From Closterium sp. Naga37s-1 (Eukaryota; Streptophyta; Zygnematophyceae; Desmidiales; Closteriaceae), in assembly GCA_947471745.1 (NCBI GenBank), contig CANJKZ010000170.1, forward strand, positions 1,762,501 through 1,826,500: DNA of 64,000 nucleotides, written 5' to 3'. The position numbers were made by a program, and so were the translations under genes. Below the pieces are notes generated by a model. That model saw only the letters and a list, made by a program, of their open reading frames with translations, made no database searches and was not told the DNA's origin. Each line of letters opens with the position of its first letter. Position 1 is the first letter of the stretch. Shown here in pieces: positions 31,399 through 39,100 of this stretch.

Positions 31399-33078
31399 TC
31401 ACCCCGCCCCACCAGTCTACGCCAGTTCAATGAGGTGGTGGCGCAGGAGAACTCCCGATCCGCCTCTCTCCTCGCCTCTTCCAACCACTCGCTGCTCTCT
31501 CTCTCCCTCCTCGCACGCCTCTCCTCCCGCTTGCTCAACGCTGTCCCTTCCGTCAATCCTGCCCCCGCCTCGTCACTGCAAGGGCCCTCACCCTCTGTCC
31601 CATTCGAGTCTAGCAGCACACCAACAGCACTCACATCAATGCCTGGGGCAGTAGTAGGAGCAGCAGGGGACGCAACAGTGGCAGCAGCAGCAGCAGTAGA
31701 GCCATCAGCTTCCACCATATTGGACTCTCAAGCCAAGCCTAGCGATGCTGCTGCTGCCGCTGCTGCGGCAGTAGGAGCTTCTGCTTCCACAGCAGCAACA
31801 CAACAGCCATCCCCCTCTGCTTTCCACGAGATCCTTCCGGTACGCTTTAGTTCCTTTCCTTCATCCTCTCACCACCGCTGTCAGCCTTCCGCCTCCCCTC
31901 CTCTCCCCTTTCCGCCTGTTCCTCCTGTACCCTGCACATATTGGTGTCTCCTTGGGAACTAGACGTTTTGTGTTCCTCTCAAACTGGGCAATTCTCGTAA
32001 TCTGCATGACTGAATCCTCCACTGTAGATCTCCACTACACTCTTCCACTCACATTTTTTCTTTGCCTTTCTCCCACTCCGTAACTCCCCCTTGTTGTTCC
32101 CCCGTGTCTATGTGTGCGTACATGCCTTAACAGGATGGCTGGTACGGCACTGTGCTGCTACTGGGCTTTGATGATGGATGCCCAATACTCACCTTCAGGT
32201 CTGCTCCCATTCTCACCTCACATGCTCCCTTGCCACCTTGCCCCTTTGCCCGTTTGCCCCCTTGCCCCCTCACCCCTTTGCCCCCTTGCCTCCATGCCCT
32301 CCCATGCGCCCAAGCTCCCTTGCCCCCATGTCCCCATGCCCCCATGCTCGCTCCCATGCCTCCAAGCTCCCATGTCCCCATGCCCCCATGCTCGCTCCCA
32401 TGCCTCCAAGCTCCCATGTCCCCATGCCCCCATGCTCGCTCCCATGCCTCCAAGCTCCCATGTCCCCATGCAGCCCCTGTTTTCAGTCCCTCACATCACC
32501 ATTTTGACTAACCTGCCCAACCTTTACAGTGCCTTGCACCACCACTTTCCACTGCTGCATATCCCACCAAACCTCTCTGTGCTTATCAGACCAACTTGAT
32601 TCGAATGTGCACTGTGCACAACACACTGTTTCCTCTCTGCTACTTCCCCATGACCCCTTCTCACAGAACCTGATTTTTTTACACTCCTCAGCCTTCCCAC
32701 ATCCCGCTTTGCCCCCCCCACCTTCCTGCCTTCGCCCTCCAACTGCCAACCACCTCCCTCCGCCCTCCACCCCGTCCTAACCCCCACTCCCCTGTCGTCC
32801 TCCCAATCGTCTTTCTCACGCAATCAGCTGTACCGAATCCGACCTGTCCAAGTTCCAATTCTTTTAGTCGCCTCTTGCAACCTGCCACCCCTGTCTTCCT
32901 CTCTCACGCAATCAGCTGTTCCGAGGCAGACCTGTCCAAGTTCCGCCTGCGCAAGCTGCCCATGAACCCGCCCTCTGAAGCCTACCGCCACGTGGTGGCC
33001 AGAGGCCTTGTGGAGGGGCTGGGCATGCCCCTCGCGGACGCCCACGCGTACATTGACATGCGCTCTCGGCCGCTATGA
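19098..33078 (+). CDS. HDA5-like: Class II histone deacetylase with C-terminal GGCT-like domain (HDA5-like), split by a transposon
   Basis: Predicted Zn-dependent lysine deacetylase acting on histones or other acetylated proteins. Exons by splice sites and phase: 19098-19606, 20040-20244, 20600-20737, 21047-21159, 21862-22073, 22872-22936, 27469-27648, 28236-28523, 29083-29801 plus 30865-31023, 31416-31839, 32134-32198, 32916-33078. These join to 1079 codons plus stop. The catalytic domain shows [55 protein letters not shown] and LEGGYNLES, so the His pair, Asp/His/Asp zinc ligands and catalytic Tyr are present. After a low-complexity linker come WYASYGSNM and [10 protein letters not shown], then [22 protein letters not shown] and an end like land-plant HDA5. 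Exon 9 is interrupted by a hAT element (29802-30856), so the C-terminal domain is probably lost in this allele; read through, a stop follows at 29920. The exon 3 acceptor could instead be 20609 or 20612. Long introns hold minisatellites, exon copies and a Penelope-like element. Confidence 0.9.
19617..19738. repeat. 21-bp minisatellite in intron 1
   Basis: About six copies of a 21-bp unit (CCTTGCCGCCCCGCTT plus CCGTC or TCGTC) begin just after the exon 1 donor. Pyrimidine-rich sequence fills the rest of the intron. Confidence 0.85.
21272..21330 (+). pseudogene. Partial copy of exon 4 in intron 4
   Basis: GGACCGACCCACGCCTCCTC followed by CACTTCAGTGTTCACCGG repeats the last 45 or so bases of exon 4 (21120-21159), its GTACGCC donor and a stretch of intron. 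Two base changes separate the exonic parts. No usable acceptor precedes it, so it is a dead echo. Confidence 0.85.
21525..21600 (+). pseudogene. First partial copy of exon 5
   Basis: It begins with the same CCCCCCAG acceptor and CTACCAGGGCGGCATGTTCTAC as the real exon 5 (21862). It diverges after the codons for [12 protein letters not shown] and lacks the FNVNVPW segment. Splicing to it would break the frame or drop conserved residues. Confidence 0.85.
21712..21800 (+). pseudogene. Second partial copy of exon 5
   Basis: ACAGGTATCAGGCATGTTCT is a damaged version of the exon 5 start with a 3-4-base loss near its beginning. It then matches [14 protein letters not shown] before diverging at 21775. 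It sits between the first copy and the true exon 5 at 21862. Confidence 0.82.
22321..22430. repeat. 12-bp GGGCATGCATGT minisatellite in intron 5
   Basis: About eight copies of GTGGGCATGCAT, a self-complementary-rich unit, are followed at 22800-22870 by a short GCATG/GGCAT repeat just before exon 6. Confidence 0.85.
22927..22976 (+). repeat. Left 50-bp target duplication of the Penelope-like element
   Basis: Identical to 26849-26898. It spans the last bases of exon 6 (CACACACAAG) and the intron 6 donor GTGCCC, so the insertion duplicated the host splice donor. The last three bases (TGC) could equally be counted as part of the element. Confidence 0.9.
22974..23469 (+). repeat. Left pLTR of the Penelope-like element
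   Basis: This 496-bp repeat is 495/496 identical to 26353-26848. It begins with the perfect palindrome TTTTGAGGCGCCTCAAAA (22977-22994), carries the ORF2 tail as a non-expressed copy (to the TGA near 23132), the ribozyme, and the leader to the ORF1 ATG at 23452. Confidence 0.95.
23273..23355 (+). ncRNA. Hammerhead ribozyme, type I, left pLTR
   Basis: Core boxes are CTGATGA (23290-23296) and GAAA (23324-23327). Stem II is GGCG/CGCC extended by GAT/ATC and GGG/CCC with single-base bulges and a TTCG tetraloop. Stem III is two pairs (AC/GT, 23327-23328 with 23331-23332) with a two-base loop, the tiny stem typical of Penelope ribozymes that act as dimers. Stem I is TGTA/TACG next to the core and TTCCGAA/TTCGGAA (23273-23279 with 23349-23355) further out. 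Predicted cleavage is after T23333. An extra A (23297) lies between the core and stem II, which is unusual. Such ribozymes in Penelope elements are established; activity here is inferred. Confidence 0.85.
23452..24645 (+). CDS. Penelope-like element ORF1 protein
   Basis: 397 codons from ATG at 23452. The N-terminus is disordered and Ser/Arg/Gly-rich. The middle (about residues 100-310) is strongly helical and charged, with likely coiled coils (for example [18 protein letters not shown]). The C-terminal 70 residues are very basic ([16 protein letters not shown]), consistent with nucleic-acid binding. No enzymatic motif is seen. The first six codons lie in the left pLTR and also occur at the end of the right pLTR. 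The last part overlaps ORF2's open frame, with a likely -1 frameshift signal at 24600-24634. A role as RNA-binding or chaperone protein is inferred from composition only. Confidence 0.85.
   Translation: MSQGDPWDTEWFSENEEAGTEGRGSSKKARGRGGSSRPATRSASKHSRDGSRIPPLQLTYEPVSRSKQPEIPPPGPSGSRPSMEMPDQPVDNSPIPEIFKSWTTAAVKDFRDGFKDLLKAKSKLKKMKELDRQGSILHRIRTKAVEFQTKNDSVKEKSAAAVAKIHLENQKRLQAEFIASKELEVEEIQAAVGTHVTTLATKMEEYIKGLSSDPDLVVSDTAKERYRRLKGRCIEKAQSDIAAAKDEMTIREIDRHHKLAAEDLKKAAAAEEVQEMEMEPAIEEILAKHAKKIEDKLRREITQKLEASLSKKLQKNLHIGEQNSSQAASADKKQTAQPGRQDGAPGKPKPKKKRGGKTPKKQNSSADKEQQAKGPTTSKAKGPKNGGGGPGKGPHKK
24522..26513 (+). CDS. Penelope-like element ORF2, reverse transcriptase without GIY-YIG
   Basis: The frame is open from 24522 (after TAA 24519-24521) to TGA 26511-26513, and has no ATG until well inside the protein. 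It is in the -1 frame relative to ORF1 and is probably expressed as an ORF1-ORF2 fusion; otherwise GTG at 24642 would be needed. Penelope-type motifs in order: [16 protein letters not shown] (about 25078), PKLHK and AGRPIAAS near 25330, RT motif [12 protein letters not shown] (25525), motif [11 protein letters not shown] (25693), motif C RYIDDGL (25809), motif D FLDLVLF (25939). The C-terminus [20 protein letters not shown] matches the usual family tail and lies in the right pLTR. No GIY-YIG endonuclease is visible on either side, so target cleavage must come from elsewhere or from an unrecognised domain. Confidence 0.92.
   Translation, partial: DSKEAEFQRRQRAAGERPYHIEGQGTKKRRRRPRKRAAQEVTSHDLALRWFAKLTFRQAALRVRNRGVHNLSAKVLSLDEKKALGLGLKFIPTPAVSLSTVELDQLCRQISLRFFFKDADPAKDYRFRVRNPSWAPDRSEIPEQVFRDSSSDLSFLLKASRPPRHRNISLRVRQALRSIAADRSVVIKPADKNIGITVMDRELYVRLCMDHLGDRSTYTPVLHDPTALVVQGLHELRHAWGPAYPDSLWKYFLDEPPGGWKPAAFYILPKLHKKQLAGRPIAASHSWVTSNVSRWLDAELRPWVLRQHTYLRDSLSLLLSLEETSFPKEILLATYDVSSLYPSIPLRRGLDAVSSILQRGSHHSLQPVMALLEWVMMNSYVEFDGHLYHQTQGTAMGTPAAVCFAVLFMSRLDELLRERWSGTQPLRHVRYIDDGLILWPGSRSELEKYLQTFNELDPNIKLTWQISDSSADFLDLVLFKGPRFAGQGILDLKTFQKPLNRYLYLPYSSFHPRHCKTGFIAAELKRYLLRSTSADTFLASKRAFYQRLRSRGYPSDFLLPIFRSIFFRQRPLLLEQTAARHAHKFETPPERGPLVLKTLFTPLTGRLRLGVLLRRLKSRLMSRGFYVGRIIIAWKCARNLQRLLVRARLPKSLANAVEEVPEG
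24600..24634 (+). promoter_or_regulatory. Predicted -1 programmed ribosomal frameshift signal
   Basis: In the ORF1 frame the codons read CCA AAA AAC, giving the canonical slippery heptamer A AAA AAC at 24600-24606. After a 7-base spacer there is a perfect 7-bp GC hairpin, GCGGCCC (24614-24620) and GGGCCGC (24628-24634), with a 7-base loop. A -1 shift here moves ribosomes into the ORF2 frame 37 bases before the ORF1 stop (24643-24645). The predicted fusion is about 1020 residues. Heptamer, phase, spacer and hairpin all fit the known rules. Confidence 0.75.
26353..26848 (+). repeat. Right pLTR of the Penelope-like element
   Basis: This is the 496-bp partner of the left repeat. It encodes the functional end of ORF2 (to 26513), and ends in the first six ORF1 codons (ATGAGTCAGGGTGACCCT, 26831-26848), directly followed by the second 50-bp target copy. 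Confidence 0.95.
26652..26734 (+). ncRNA. Hammerhead ribozyme, right pLTR
   Basis: Same structure as at 23273-23355, with CTGATGA at 26669-26675 and GAAA at 26703-26706. The only base that differs between the two pLTRs (G at 26653 instead of T) falls in the outer stem I helix and removes one or two pairs there, leaving the core and stems II and III unchanged. Predicted cleavage is after T26712. Confidence 0.85.
26849..26950. repeat. Right target duplication and (GCCCCT)n hexanucleotide repeat of intron 6
   Basis: 26849-26898 repeats 22927-22976 exactly. The GCCCCT hexanucleotide then continues to about 26950. The array lies at the 5' end of intron 6 and was the insertion target. Confidence 0.9.
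27202..27300 (+). pseudogene. Frameshifted copy of exon 7
   Basis: After a CACACCAG acceptor it matches exon 7 (27469-27567) almost base for base, through the GGAGGGG..GATACAAT segment encoding the catalytic LEGGYNLES. One inserted base near 27238 breaks the frame, and it diverges after TCCGCCATG at 27301. Use of this acceptor would destroy the catalytic Tyr segment. Confidence 0.88.
27739..28012. repeat. 45-bp minisatellite in intron 7, six copies
   Basis: Six nearly perfect 45-bp units contain GTGATTCAG, GAAACGTCGATGCTTCAG and GTAGCTCAATTCATTCAT. Because the unit is a multiple of three, both strands stay open. Each unit carries acceptor-like TTCAG and donor-like CAG/GTAGCT words. Confidence 0.93.
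28594..28710. repeat. 20-bp CATGCACTTGCAATCATATG minisatellite in intron 8
   Basis: About six copies of a 20-bp unit lie 70 bp downstream of the exon 8 donor. No coding meaning. Confidence 0.9.
30118..30480 (-). pseudogene. hAT transposase C-terminal remnant
   Basis: The minus-strand frame reads [19 protein letters not shown], then [24 protein letters not shown] as two adjoining parts, an acidic stretch, and stop TGA at 30120-30118. The first part looks like the end of the hAT C-terminal dimerisation region. BED finger and catalytic domains are absent. Identification is by eye and supported by the 8-bp duplication. Confidence 0.55.
30668..30710. repeat. 19-bp perfect inverted repeat inside the hAT element
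   Basis: GCGAAATTGACATTCGCGA (30668-30686), loop CGAAA, then TCGCGAATGTCAATTTCGC (30692-30710). The hairpin is perfect and close to the right terminal repeat. Confidence 0.9.
31142..31212. repeat. Palindrome between two copies of a 25-bp repeat, intron 9
   Basis: The perfect 18-bp palindrome TTTTGAGACGTCTCAAAA (31168-31185) lies between two copies of GCGGCGTTTCAGGTGCA. It resembles the palindrome TTTTGAGGCGCCTCAAAA that starts each pLTR. It looks like a short insertion or local rearrangement. Confidence 0.7.
31350..31397. repeat. (CA)n microsatellite before exon 10
   Basis: About 24 CA units end shortly before the exon 10 acceptor at 31415. Confidence 0.95.
32290..32475. repeat. CCCATGC-rich minisatellite in intron 11
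   Basis: About three 42-bp units (CCCATGCTCGCTCCCATGCC and TCCAAGCTCCCATGTCCC) are preceded by TTGCCCC/CTTGCC repeats from 32230. Confidence 0.85.
32817..32861 (+). pseudogene. Partial copy of exon 12 start in intron 11
   Basis: CTCACGCAATCAGCTGTACCGAATCCGACCTGTCCAAGTTCC copies the acceptor and first 33 bases of exon 12 (from 32916) with several changes. A TAG follows soon after. Splicing to it would truncate the last 50 residues. Confidence 0.85.
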
Positions 33079-33144
33079 GGTGCTGTGAGGTAATCCCGAG
33101 GCCCTTGTGAGGTACCGAAACCACGTGTACTTTGACCTGCGCTC

Positions 33145-33225
33145 GTGGCTTGTGGTGGGGCTGGGCATGCCCCTTGCGGACGCCCACGCGTACATTGACG
33201 TGCGCTCCCGGCCGCTGTGAGGTGC
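33145..33225 (+). pseudogene. Partial copy of exon 12 end, downstream of the stop
   Basis: GGGGCTGGGCATGCCCCTTGCGGACGCCCACGCGTACATT and CGGCCGCTGTGA repeat the coding end at 33016-33078, including the stop and following AGGTGCTGTG. It lies in the 3' region. Confidence 0.88.
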
Positions 33226-33249
33226 TGTGCCAGGTGGCACCATAATACC

Positions 33250-33395
33250 GGCCGCTGTGCGGTGACCGCTGCTGTGCGGTGACCGCTGCTGTGCGGTGAT
33301 CGCTGCTGTGCGGTGATCGCTGCTGTGCGGTGACCGCTGCTGTGCGGTGACCGCTGCTGTGCGGTGACCGCTGCTGTGCGGTGACCGCTGCTGTG
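33250..33395. repeat. 17-bp minisatellite downstream of the deacetylase gene
   Basis: About eight copies of CGCTGCTGTGCGGTGAC lie 170-315 bp after the stop codon, probably in the 3' UTR or just beyond. Confidence 0.92.
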
Positions 33396-33980
33396 CTGCA
33401 CCTATGGTCACTGCTATGTTTTCGCAACCTTGGGGTGCACTGCAAGATCGTAGGTGCAGTGAGTTCCACACCGTATGTCTGCACCAGAGTTCTCTGAAGT
33501 TCAAGCATGTCATGTCATCGTCCCTCTGATTCCTCTGTCTCGGGGCGGTCCCTCTACCAGGCTCCTTTGATTCCTCCTCCTCTTCCTGCCTTGCCTTGTG
33601 TTTCTCTGCCCTGTTCCTGTTTTCTCCCAGCTCTATGCCATCTGACTGATCGCTGTACGGATGGAGGCACTATATTGAAACCACAGCAGAACGCTGTGTA
33701 GTTTTTACTCAATCCAGTGAATGTCTATGGCTTGATTGCCTACCTGAACGATTGGACTGCTACTATCCCACACATTTTGAAGAAAACAATATATATGTAC
33801 GGAAAGTTCTCTCTAGAGCTTGCATAAATCCTAGTGTTACAAAATGTCAAAGAAGGCCCGTAGAGCAGAGACATCGGAGTTATCAATGCGGAGATTGCCC
33901 TCCACCCTGTAAGGAAATCGCGTCACATAATATCCGGTAACTACGGTAACAAAGCAAGCACTGTACAGTATCTTCTCGTC
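33396..33980. other. Intergenic region between deacetylase and small heat shock gene
   Basis: Ordinary unique sequence with no open frame of note. The right end should contain the upstream regulatory region of the heat shock gene. Confidence 0.5.
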
Positions 33981-33982
33981 GG

Positions 33983-34085
33983 AATGCTTCTGGAAAGACC
34001 GAGGCGCGTGAGAATGGAATTGCGTGCCGCTTCGAGCAATTCGAATTCGGTGCCGGAGAGCAGCAGTGGTGAGGGGAGGTATAAG
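33983..34085 (+). promoter_or_regulatory. Likely promoter of the small heat shock gene: heat shock element and TATA box
   Basis: GCTTCTGGAAAG holds the heat-shock-element dyad TTCnnGAA at 33988-33995, with a further near-match GAA three bases upstream. TATAAG at 34080-34085 is a plausible TATA box about 175 bp before the ATG. A second TTCnnGAA (CTTCTTGAAT) occurs around 34231-34240 in the leader. Function is inferred. Confidence 0.5.
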
Positions 34086-34259
34086 AGGGAACCACGATGC
34101 TCGAATTCATCATCCCACAGCCTCTGGTTCCCTGCAACGCTCAGCCAAACGCAACCCTCGCAAAGCTCATTGCACACGCCCGTGGCCTTTTCTTTTCTCG
34201 TGCGAGCGTAGAAACCGTTGCTCTTTGTGCTTCTTGAATCTTTGCGGACGACTGCCACC

Positions 34260-35754
34260 ATGGCTTCCACGAATGCTCTGGCTCTTCGCAACATACCTAG
34301 CCTTCGGACTCCTCTTCTCCTCAAGAAGCCAGGTACGATATATGCCTGCTGCGACGACGAATGTTGTGTTGCACCATTCAGTTAGAGATTGTATTGCATG
34401 CTCACTGAGAAAATCAGCGGGTTGACGCTTTCCAATCGAAAACCAGTCGCAAAGCGTTTCGGGTGGCAAACCAAACGCAAACCAACGGCAAGCGATTCTG
34501 ATTGGCAATTGGACATCTACACTTCCCGCTCCAAGGTGGCACCTTAACAACGACTCTATCCACGTCCCACCGCAGATGTTTTGAAGGCGCCTCGATGTGT
34601 GTCAGGGTCCCGCACTATATTCGCGTGGGCAGATAAGCCTCAGCAGCAGCAACAGCCGCAGCAACATCAGTCGCAGCAGCAATCGCAGCAGCAGTCGCAG
34701 GATGAGAAGCAGATGGTGCAACACGAGGCGACGCCAACTTCTGCGGAAAGGAAGGGGCAGGGGGACCTGGAATCCCGTGCCGTCGCTCCCCTTGGGGCCT
34801 TTTCAGGTGAGAAATGCGAGCATGGAACGCATTCAGTATGACATCCCGCATCTCCATTTCCGCTGCATGCGAATTCCTGCCGTGAGAGTTTCCATCCGAT
34901 TGCGGCAGACCTTGACGTGTGACCTCGCATTCTCATGTCCCCGTTCATGTCTGGCAGACCTATTCGACCCGTTCTTCCCGGCGAACCGCTCGCTGACGGA
35001 GCTGCTCGACTCCGTGGATCGCATGTTCGACGACGCGCTCCTGCCGCCCATGCCGCGCTTCTCCTCTCTCTTCCGCGCCACCTCGCCGCTCGCCGCTAGA
35101 GCCGCCGCGCGCCCGGGCGTGGCGGTGAGGACGCCGTGGGACGTGCGCGAGACGGACGACGCCTTCCACATGCGCCTCGACATGCCAGGTACGCCGCTCG
35201 CGCTGCCTCCCGTCACAGGATAACTCGTCAATTCCGCATGCTGATTTCCGAGCAGGTTCATTGTGTTTTTGCTGGTCACTGGGTTCCTGGAAGTTTTACG
35301 TGGTGGTTGATGGCTGAGGTGAAACCACGAGTTGTCCGCGCGTGCAGGTCTGTCCAAGGAGGAGGTGTCGGTGAAGCTGGAGAATGGCGATTTGGTGATT
35401 CGCGGAGAGCACAAGGCGGAGGAGATGGGCGGAGAGGAGGAAGAGGGACTTTGTGATGCGCGTATCGCCAAGTCCTACCAGGTGAGGCGCCAATTCCCGT
35501 TGCTGCTATGTCTGTCCTGACCAATTTGCACGACAATCATTGATATAGTCCACATTACGACTAGAACCGTCACTTCCCTCTGACCTCAACGCCTGTAATG
35601 TTTGTTGGCTTCGCAGATTACTCTGGCCCTTCCCGACAACGTTCTGACGGATCAGATCAAGGCGGAGATGAAGAACGGCGTGCTCACTGTCACCATGGCC
35701 AAGGTTACTCCGCCAGAGGCTGCTCCCTCTGCCGTTGACATCCCAGTTGCGTGA
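34260..35754 (+). CDS. HSP21-like: Plastid small heat shock protein (HSP21/HSP20 family)
   Basis: ATP-independent holdase chaperone, predicted in the chloroplast. Exons 34260-34332, 34576-34806, 34958-35188, 35348-35481 and 35617-35754 join to 268 residues with GT-AG introns in consistent phase. The N-terminus MASTNALALRNIPSLRTPLLLKK is Ser/Thr/basic without acid residues in its first 20, like a transit peptide. A Gln-rich stretch follows. The sHSP domain has DLFDPFFPANRSLTELLDSV, TPWDVRETDDAFHMRLDMPG, LSKEEVSVKLENGDLVIRGE and the closing KAEMKNGVLTVTMAKV (the GVL box of the alpha-crystallin domain). This order and spacing match land-plant HSP21. The C-terminal IPV (SAVDIPVA) is a candidate I-x-V-type oligomerisation tail. 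Confidence 0.9.
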
Positions 35755-36155
35755 GGGGGGGATTCACTTCTGAAGCTGGTGCTGCGTTTCCAGCGATATA
35801 TTTGGAAGTGTACACTTTAGTGGCCCCTACCTACCCGTGTCGCGAGGCTGCAGCTTGATAATGTTTTACTGTACCGCTTTCTGATGGGGATTATCAGGTA
35901 CTGGCGTTGGGGCTTTGTTTGCGTTTGGTGTTGTCATGAGCGATGTACACTTGAGACAGTACAGTTGATATCCCCAATTTGGACCTTGAATCCTTTCCGT
36001 ATGTTCCCAACCACAAGCTCCCCTGATCTTCAACAAGTATTGACTACCCCACGCAGTCAAAATACAGAACGAACTGGTACAAGCGTAGTGAACACTCCCT
36101 AAGACCCTTCCCCTTAGCACAACCCCGTATCTACAGATGTCCCTTTAAGATGACT
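35755..36155. other. Intergenic region between convergent genes
   Basis: This 400-bp spacer separates the ends of the heat shock gene (+) and the LRR gene (-) and must hold both 3' ends. No repeat or frame of note is seen. Confidence 0.5.
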
Positions 36156-39100
36156 CTAAATCCAATATGGCATCGATACTAAATCTTGAGCAGGTTGTCT
36201 ACACTGTGCCCCCCACAGCCCACTGACAACCACCTTGCCAGAGCACAGGGGCACCGGCAGGCTCTGTAAGCTCGAACACTGAGTTAAATCCACTCTCCGG
36301 AGAGCACCCCCTCTGCCCAAGTCCTCCGGTAGGGCCTTCAGATTGGAGCAGCCTTCCAGGTCGAGGTAGCGGAGGGAGTGGAGGAGAGCGAGGGAGGAGG
36401 GGAGGTGCAGGAGAGAAGGCAGGCGGCTGAGACGGAGGGAGGAGAGGTAGGAGAGGGAGGAAAGGTGATCTGAGAGGGAGGATATTTTAGGCCAGTTTAC
36501 AATGCTCAGTTGTTTCAGAGATGTGAGCAGAGTGAGGGAAGAGGGAATTTCTGTCATTCCCTCACAGTGCACCACGGCCAGCTCTTCCAATGATTTCAAC
36601 TGCCCTAGATTCTCAGGCAGGTGAAGGAGGCGCGGGCAGGATTGTATGATGAGCCTGGAGAGATTACGGAGGGAGGGCAGGGAAGCAGGCAAGGATGACA
36701 AGGCATCGCAAGTGTCAAGAACCAAGGTGTGGAGGCTCAAGAGACAACTGAAACAGTCTTCCATGGGGGGTGTTAGCTGCTTGAGTGAGGGCAGGTGAGT
36801 CAGTGCGAGGGTGTGAAGGCGTGAGAGGGTGAGGACGGAGGGTGGAAGGCACGTGGCTGGGTTGAATGCTCGTGAGATGGTGAGACCGGTGAGGGACGCG
36901 GGGAGGGATAGTGGCGGTGCTGCTGGGCTGGGGTCTGCAGCAGGTGAAGCAGTGGAAGAATCAGAACGGGCGGAAGACAATGTAGGCCGGAATATGGGTT
37001 TCAGATTCAGGCAGTTTTCAAGGTGGAATGTCTTGACACGTGGCAGCTGATGGAGGTCGCTGGGGAGGGAGGTGAGCAACGGGCAGTCAAGAATGGACAG
37101 GCGGAGGAGGGATGGGAGGGGGGAAGGGGTGTGTGAATGGGAAGAGCAGTCGGTTGAAGGGACAATGTCAGAAGCGCGTACGAAAGTAAGGGAGGAGGTA
37201 TCAACTGTGGTGGCGATGGGTGCTGTGGAGGAAGCAGCAGGAGCAGCGGCAGCTGAGGCGGTGGGAACAGCAGTGAGGGAAGCTGAGGCGGTGGGAACCG
37301 GTGCAAGAGGCGACAGAGCAGGGAGAAGCGATGGGAAGAGGTGGAGCCGGGGGCAGGAGCTCAACTCCAGCTCCGTGAGACTAGCCAGGTTCCCCAAGCC
37401 CTCCGGCAACCCTTGCAGCTGCTCACAGTCCGCAATGCTCAGACGCTGCAGGAGCGTGAGAAGGGTGAGGGACGCAGGGAGAAACTCAAGCTGCCTGAGT
37501 CCGTCCAGCTCCAGAATGCGAAGGGCGGGCGCCAGCTGAGAAAAGTCTGCCGGCACGTGCTGTGGCCCTCTTCCAAAGCAGCCGCCTCTGTTCAGTTTCA
37601 GCACCTCCAGCTTGGGCAGGCTGGCGACAGCGCCGGGCAGTGCGTCGAATTCGCAGCCGGCGCTGAGCTCAAGCGCACGGAGGTTTGGCAGATGCCCGAA
37701 GCTGGAAGGGAATGATCCGATTGGTGTATGGCCTCGCACGAGCAGCGACTCCAGCGAAGAGAGATTGAATGTGGAACCTGAAGGGAGAGTGAGTGCAGCG
37801 CAGCCTATCACTTTGAAGTCTTTCAATGATTTCAGCTGCCCGAAAGATCTGGGCAACGAATGAAGGTTCCGAAGGCGGGACAGATCCAGATAACGAAGAT
37901 TCCGAAGCAGCCCAAAATCTTCTGGGAGTTGCTCCGAAACGCAACCATCTAAACGGACGGTCGAGAGCGAGACCATGGATGATACAGACTGTGGGAGGCT
38001 CTGGAGCCTTGAACAGTCCCACACCCACAGCTTCTGGAGAGAGGTGAGGCGCCCCAGGCTATTAGGGATGGCAGTTATATCAATAGACTCAATATCCAGT
38101 TCCTCCAGATTTGGAAGCTGCCCGATGTTTTCGGGCAGCGAGGAAAAATCTCCACAGTCGTGGATGGTGAGCCGCTGGAGGGTGGTGATGGAAGGCAGTG
38201 ACCTGGGCAGCATGGTTAGAAACCGGCAGTTGCGAATCTCCAAGTCGGTCAGTTCGGGCAGCTCGCCCAAAGATTCTGGAAGCACATGCAGCCAGTCCAC
38301 CGAAAACAGCTGGAGTGCCCTCAATTGCTGCAGCTGCCCAAAACTGTCCGGCAGGCGGCTGAACTCGCCGCAGCAGTGAATCTGTAGGTGAGTGAGGAGT
38401 GAAAGCTGAGAGAGAGAGGCAGGTAACTCAACCAACTCTTCCATCATTCTAAAGATCAACTTTCTCAGAGCTTTCAATTGCCATAGGCCGCTGGGTAGAC
38501 CATCCACTCGTAACCCCTCAAGCTCGAGTTCTTCTAGAGATGTGAGCCCGCCGAACGTGCCGGGAAGCGTCGTAAGTGACGGCGCGACGATCGTCAGGCT
38601 CCTGAGCGACCGCAGGCTGCCCAACTCGGGTGGTAACTCGGTGACTTCGTGCGGCAGAGTCACGCAGAGCCGCGTCAGCTGCTGTAAGCTGCTGATGGAT
38701 GCGGGCAGAGTGGGAACGGGCATCTGGAGCAGATAAACGGGCAGAGAAATCGTAAGGTCCACCAATCGAGTGCAATTGTCGAAGATGATGGAAATGCTGC
38801 CGCCGCTGCTGCTGCTGCCGCCGCTACCACCGCTGCCGTCGTCTCCGTCGTTCGCGCTGCTGCCACCGCCGCTGCCACTTCTGCTGCTGCGCGGCTGAAC
38901 GGTAGCAGACGACTGCTGCTGGTGCTGCTTGCACGTGTCCTCCACGATGCTGAGGTGCGTCAGCGTGGAGCCGCAGCCAAAAGCGATGGCGTTGAGAAGC
39001 GCGGCGTCGATCGCATCGAGTGCGTCGCGCCCCAGATGGAGATGACGCAGGTTGGGGAAGCGCGCGGGAGAGGGAGAGGGGGAGGGGGAGGGGGAGGGAG

